This document shows positions 5,614-7,469 of a DNA stretch of 7,469 nt, piece after piece. Each line of letters opens with the position of its first letter. Positions within the stretch are counted from its first letter, which is position 1. The notes under the pieces were generated by a model, which was not told the origin of the DNA, made no database searches, and saw nothing but the letters and a program-made list of their open reading frames with translations. Source of the stretch: an uncultured Collinsella sp. (lineage in GTDB: Bacteria > Actinomycetota > Coriobacteriia > Coriobacteriales > Coriobacteriaceae); contig CABTAA010000074.1 in the NCBI GenBank assembly GCA_902482615.1, positions 1 through 7,469 of the forward strand, read 5' to 3'. The translations under genes were made by a program, and so were the position numbers.

Positions 5614-5673
5614 CTGCCAGCATCCTTATCGATTGTTATTGAGGCGGAATATATCGCCGTTGACCTGCAAAAA

Positions 5674-6705
5674 CTATGTGCGCGGAGCTGCCGTGGTATG
5701 TCGAACGATAAGCTGGCCGGGAATACGAATGGCTACGGTCTTGCCCGCCGTACCCGCCTCGGGAACCGCATGTTCGAATACCTCGCGTCCGCGCTGATGT
5801 AGATCGAATCGCACGGTCGTGAGCTCGTTGTGTGTTACAAAATCATCGAGCGAGTCATCGACGCCCACCACGCTCACGTCCTCGGGCACGCGCAGACCGC
5901 TATCGCGCAGCGCTGCAATCGCGCCATTTGCCATCTGGTCGTTTGCCGCGTAAATCGCCGTCATGGTGCGATCGTGCTCGGCCAGGTACCTGCCGGCCTC
6001 GTAGCCGCTGTTGGCAGACCAGTCGCCCTCGAGCGGCTCTGCCGGCTCGATGTGTTTACGCTCGAGTGCATCCTGCCAACCGGCGTGACGAAATTGCTCA
6101 TCGACCGAGAACGACGGGCCGCCAATATAGCGAATCTGCTCGTGCCCCAGCTCAAACAGATGATCCATGAGCAACAGCGAGCAGCCGTAATGGTCGGAAT
6201 CGACCGTGGTCACGCGCGGATGTGCGTACATGGTAACGATGACCGTGCCGATACCCGGCAACGGATCAAACGTCTCAAAATCGGGCGCCATACGACTCAT
6301 GCCGATGATGATGCCGTCCACCGGCAATGCGGCCATACGACGCGTGGCCTCAGCAAGCGAAAACTCCTCGGTCTTGGACATCTCGACCAGCGTGATAGCG
6401 CAATTATGCTCGCGAGCAGCACTGGCGATGCCGTCGATCATTGAGAGGTTGCCAAACTTGGTGACATCGTTGACGCACAGGCCGACCGAATGGTAACGGC
6501 CGTCACGCAGCGAGCGACCGGCATAACTCGGACGAAAGCCGAGCTCTTGCATAGCGGCCTGCACGCGCTGGCGCGTCTGCTCGTTAACGTTGGGCAAGCC
6601 GTTGGCGACGCGCGAAACCGTCTGCTGCGAAACGCCAGCAGCGCGGGCGACGTCGGCCATGGAGACCGGACGCGTACCTGTATCGTTGGACGGGCGCCTT
6701 GCCAC
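5674..6705 (-). CDS. LacI-family transcriptional repressor
   Basis: This is a cytoplasmic DNA-binding repressor of the LacI/GalR family, which binds operators as dimers or tetramers and releases them on binding a sugar. It has 343 residues, normal length. The helix-turn-helix is at about 15-40 (SMADVARAAGVSQQTVSRVANG), followed by the hinge to about 70 (FRPSYAGRSLRDGR). The rest is the two-lobed periplasmic-binding-protein-like sensor, with IYAANDQMANGAIAALRDSG and VSVVGVDDS near the C-terminus as usual. The start is GTG 6705, with AAGG seven bases upstream (6713-6716). The next ATG, at codon 16, has no ribosome site and would cut into the DNA-binding domain. It is divergent from galactokinase, with three operator-like sites between them, so it probably controls galK and itself in response to galactose or a galactoside. 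The effector is inferred. Confidence 0.94.
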   Translation of the reverse strand: MARRPSNDTGTRPVSMADVARAAGVSQQTVSRVANGLPNVNEQTRQRVQAAMQELGFRPSYAGRSLRDGRYHSVGLCVNDVTKFGNLSMIDGIASAAREHNCAITLVEMSKTEEFSLAEATRRMAALPVDGIIIGMSRMAPDFETFDPLPGIGTVIVTMYAHPRVTTVDSDHYGCSLLLMDHLFELGHEQIRYIGGPSFSVDEQFRHAGWQDALERKHIEPAEPLEGDWSANSGYEAGRYLAEHDRTMTAIYAANDQMANGAIAALRDSGLRVPEDVSVVGVDDSLDDFVTHNELTTVRFDLHQRGREVFEHAVPEAGTAGKTVAIRIPGQLIVRHTTAAPRT

Positions 6706-6797
6706 AGGATCACCTTCACCCTTGCGAGATCTGAATAGCGTGAATGCCGGCCCAGGCAGAGATACACCCCGCGCCGAGGCCCGCTATCGTCGGACGC

Positions 6798-6813
6798 ATG
6801 TTAACGTACTCTA
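6798..6813. promoter_or_regulatory. LacI-type operator candidate 1 (lacI side)
   Basis: ATGTTAACGTACTC followed by TA matches 14 of the 16 bases of the site at 6921-6936 (read on the minus strand). It lies about 20-35 bases downstream of the likely start for the repressor gene, whose best -10 is TATAAA on the minus strand at 6839-6844 with no good -35. A repressor bound here would block its own transcription. It is one of three sites in the 338-bp gap between lacI and galK. Confidence 0.7.
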
Positions 6814-6920
6814 CTTTTTCGACCTGCATCTCTTCTGCTTTATAAGTCCATACGGCGCTACCGTTCACGGCCGAATATCGACCGATTACCAGATTCTCAA
6901 AAAGTGACAAGCGTTGTGTT

Positions 6921-6936
6921 ATGAGTACGTTAACAT
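6921..6936. promoter_or_regulatory. LacI-type operator candidate 2 (galK promoter)
   Basis: Read on the minus strand this is ATGTTAACGTACTCAT, a pseudo-palindrome with central CG, ACGT core and ATG/CAT ends, as LacI/GalR operators often have. It overlaps the proposed galK -35. Its centre is 64 bp from site 3 and 123 bp from site 1. Confidence 0.75.
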
Positions 6937-6958
6937 AGCCCGTAACATGCGATATCGT
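6930..6958 (+). promoter_or_regulatory. Candidate galK promoter
   Basis: TTAACA (6930-6935) and TATCGT (6953-6958) are separated by 17 bases. The -35 overlaps operator candidate 2, and operator candidate 3 would lie just downstream of the start site. The -10 match is only moderate, so the promoter is tentative; the position relative to the operators supports it. Confidence 0.45.
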
Positions 6959-6984
6959 GAACACCTGGTTCATGCCGTTTCAAG

Positions 6985-7000
6985 TTGTTAACGTACTCAT
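6985..7000. promoter_or_regulatory. LacI-type operator candidate 3 (galK leader)
   Basis: TTGTTAACGTACTCAT differs from site 2 at one base and lies in the opposite orientation. It sits 43 bp before the galK start, in the likely 5' leader, where bound repressor would block elongation or help form a loop with sites 1 and 2. Confidence 0.72.
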
Positions 7001-7043
7001 AACGACGCAAAACTCACCCGTGCGCGCCAAGGAAAGGACTCCC

Positions 7044-7469
7044 ATGACCACCCCCGACGAAAAGACATTCGCCACGCTCACCAAGCTGTTCGAGGAGGAG
7101 TTTGGCCCCATCGGCGACCGCCAGGTGCTCTACGTGCACGCGCCCGGGCGTTCCGAGATCAGCGGCAACCACACCGACCACGAGGGCGGCCACGTCATCG
7201 CCGGCTCGCTCGATGTCGCCGTCGACGGTATCGCCGTGGCAACCGACACCAACAAGGTCCGCGTTGCCGATGAGGGCTACCCCACCTTTGAGATCACGCT
7301 CGATACGCTAGATGTTCAGGAGTCCGAGAAGGGCACGTCCGCAAGCCTCGTCCGCGGCATGGCCCACGAAATCGCCGCTCTGGGCGTTGAGCCCCAGGGC
7401 TTCGACTTCGCCTTCACCTGCTCTGTCCCCTCGGGCGGCGGCCTTTCCAGCTCTGCTGCTGTCGAGGCG
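7044..7469 (+). CDS. galK: Galactokinase, partial (C-terminus off the window)
   Basis: Galactokinase phosphorylates galactose to galactose 1-phosphate, the first step of the Leloir pathway in the cytoplasm. The window holds 142 residues of a protein normally near 380-430. The galactokinase signature is at about 35-49 (GRSEISGNHTDHEGG), and the GHMP-kinase ATP-binding motif is at 128-139 (SVPSGGGLSSSA). In the classic signature (GxHTD with Glu) this protein has Asn42 instead of Glu. I recall GNHTDH in other galactokinases of gut anaerobes, so it is probably a subfamily trait. The start is ATG 7044, with AAAGGA (7033-7038) five bases upstream. It is divergent from the LacI-family gene and has two operator-like sites in its leader, so it is probably sugar-induced. 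A related GHMP sugar kinase cannot be fully excluded without the C-terminal half. Confidence 0.88.
   Translation, partial: MTTPDEKTFATLTKLFEEEFGPIGDRQVLYVHAPGRSEISGNHTDHEGGHVIAGSLDVAVDGIAVATDTNKVRVADEGYPTFEITLDTLDVQESEKGTSASLVRGMAHEIAALGVEPQGFDFAFTCSVPSGGGLSSSAAVEA

Noticed and set aside
5614..5673. Terminator between lacI and the flavoprotein gene
   Set aside because: Only a 4-bp GGCG/CGCC pairing is visible, with no T-run after it; the TTTTT just after the lacI stop has no stem before it.
6716..6973. 85-codon minus-strand frame just upstream of the LacI-family gene
   Set aside because: It has no Shine-Dalgarno, uses several ATA codons that are uncommon in these genes, and runs through two of the operators and both promoter candidates.
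1..7469. CRISPR array, tRNA, rRNA, insertion sequence or phage genes
   Set aside because: I found no regularly spaced repeats, cloverleaf, rRNA motif, transposase or integrase in the sequence.

Overview
The window is a high-G+C bacterial chromosome segment. The gene styles suggest an anaerobic actinobacterium of the Coriobacteriia, most likely Collinsella or a close relative. This taxonomic guess is an inference from protein flavour, the GC-rich coding and a flavodiiron protein typical of anaerobes. There is no rRNA or other marker gene to confirm it. I see no tRNA, rRNA, CRISPR array, transposase or phage gene.

Layout from left to right. (1) 1-467, minus strand: the N-terminal 155 residues of a BceA-type ABC transporter ATPase, cut by the window edge. 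(2) 468-615: a divergent intergenic region with half-sites at 11-bp spacing and a long inverted repeat over the transporter's ribosome binding site. (3) 616-1605, plus: one protein joining a MutT/NudG-like Nudix hydrolase to a Vsr very-short-patch-repair endonuclease through a basic linker. (4) 1606-2313: a mostly non-coding stretch with two smaller inverted repeats, one doubtful small ORF in a strongly C-rich, G-poor tract, and a 153-bp nearly perfect inverted repeat. (5) 2314-3171, minus: a class II ketose-bisphosphate aldolase, divergent from (6) 3506-4309, plus: a DeoR-family sugar-phosphate regulator. Their shared intergenic region carries direct repeats. (7) 4384-5544, minus: an A-type flavoprotein (flavodiiron O2/NO reductase), with a strong intrinsic terminator between it and the DeoR gene. 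(8) 5674-6705, minus: a LacI-family repressor, divergent from (9) 7044-7469, plus: a galactokinase cut by the right edge.

The sugar genes form two divergent regulator/enzyme pairs. In each, the regulator probably controls the neighbouring enzyme gene and perhaps itself. The lacI-galK intergenic region holds three near-identical 16-bp operator-like sites, two near the galK promoter and one near the lacI promoter, which suits repression by looping. The aldolase and DeoR pair probably handles a ketose bisphosphate from glycolysis or the tagatose branch of galactose use. The flavodiiron protein is a separate oxidative or nitrosative defence unit with its own palindromic promoter elements.

The most unusual item is the Nudix-Vsr fusion. 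Vsr repairs T:G mismatches made by deamination of 5-methylcytosine. NudG-type Nudix enzymes can remove 5-methyl-dCTP and oxidised nucleotides. A single protein may therefore join nucleotide-pool cleaning to repair of methylcytosine damage. No Dcm-type methyltransferase lies in the window.
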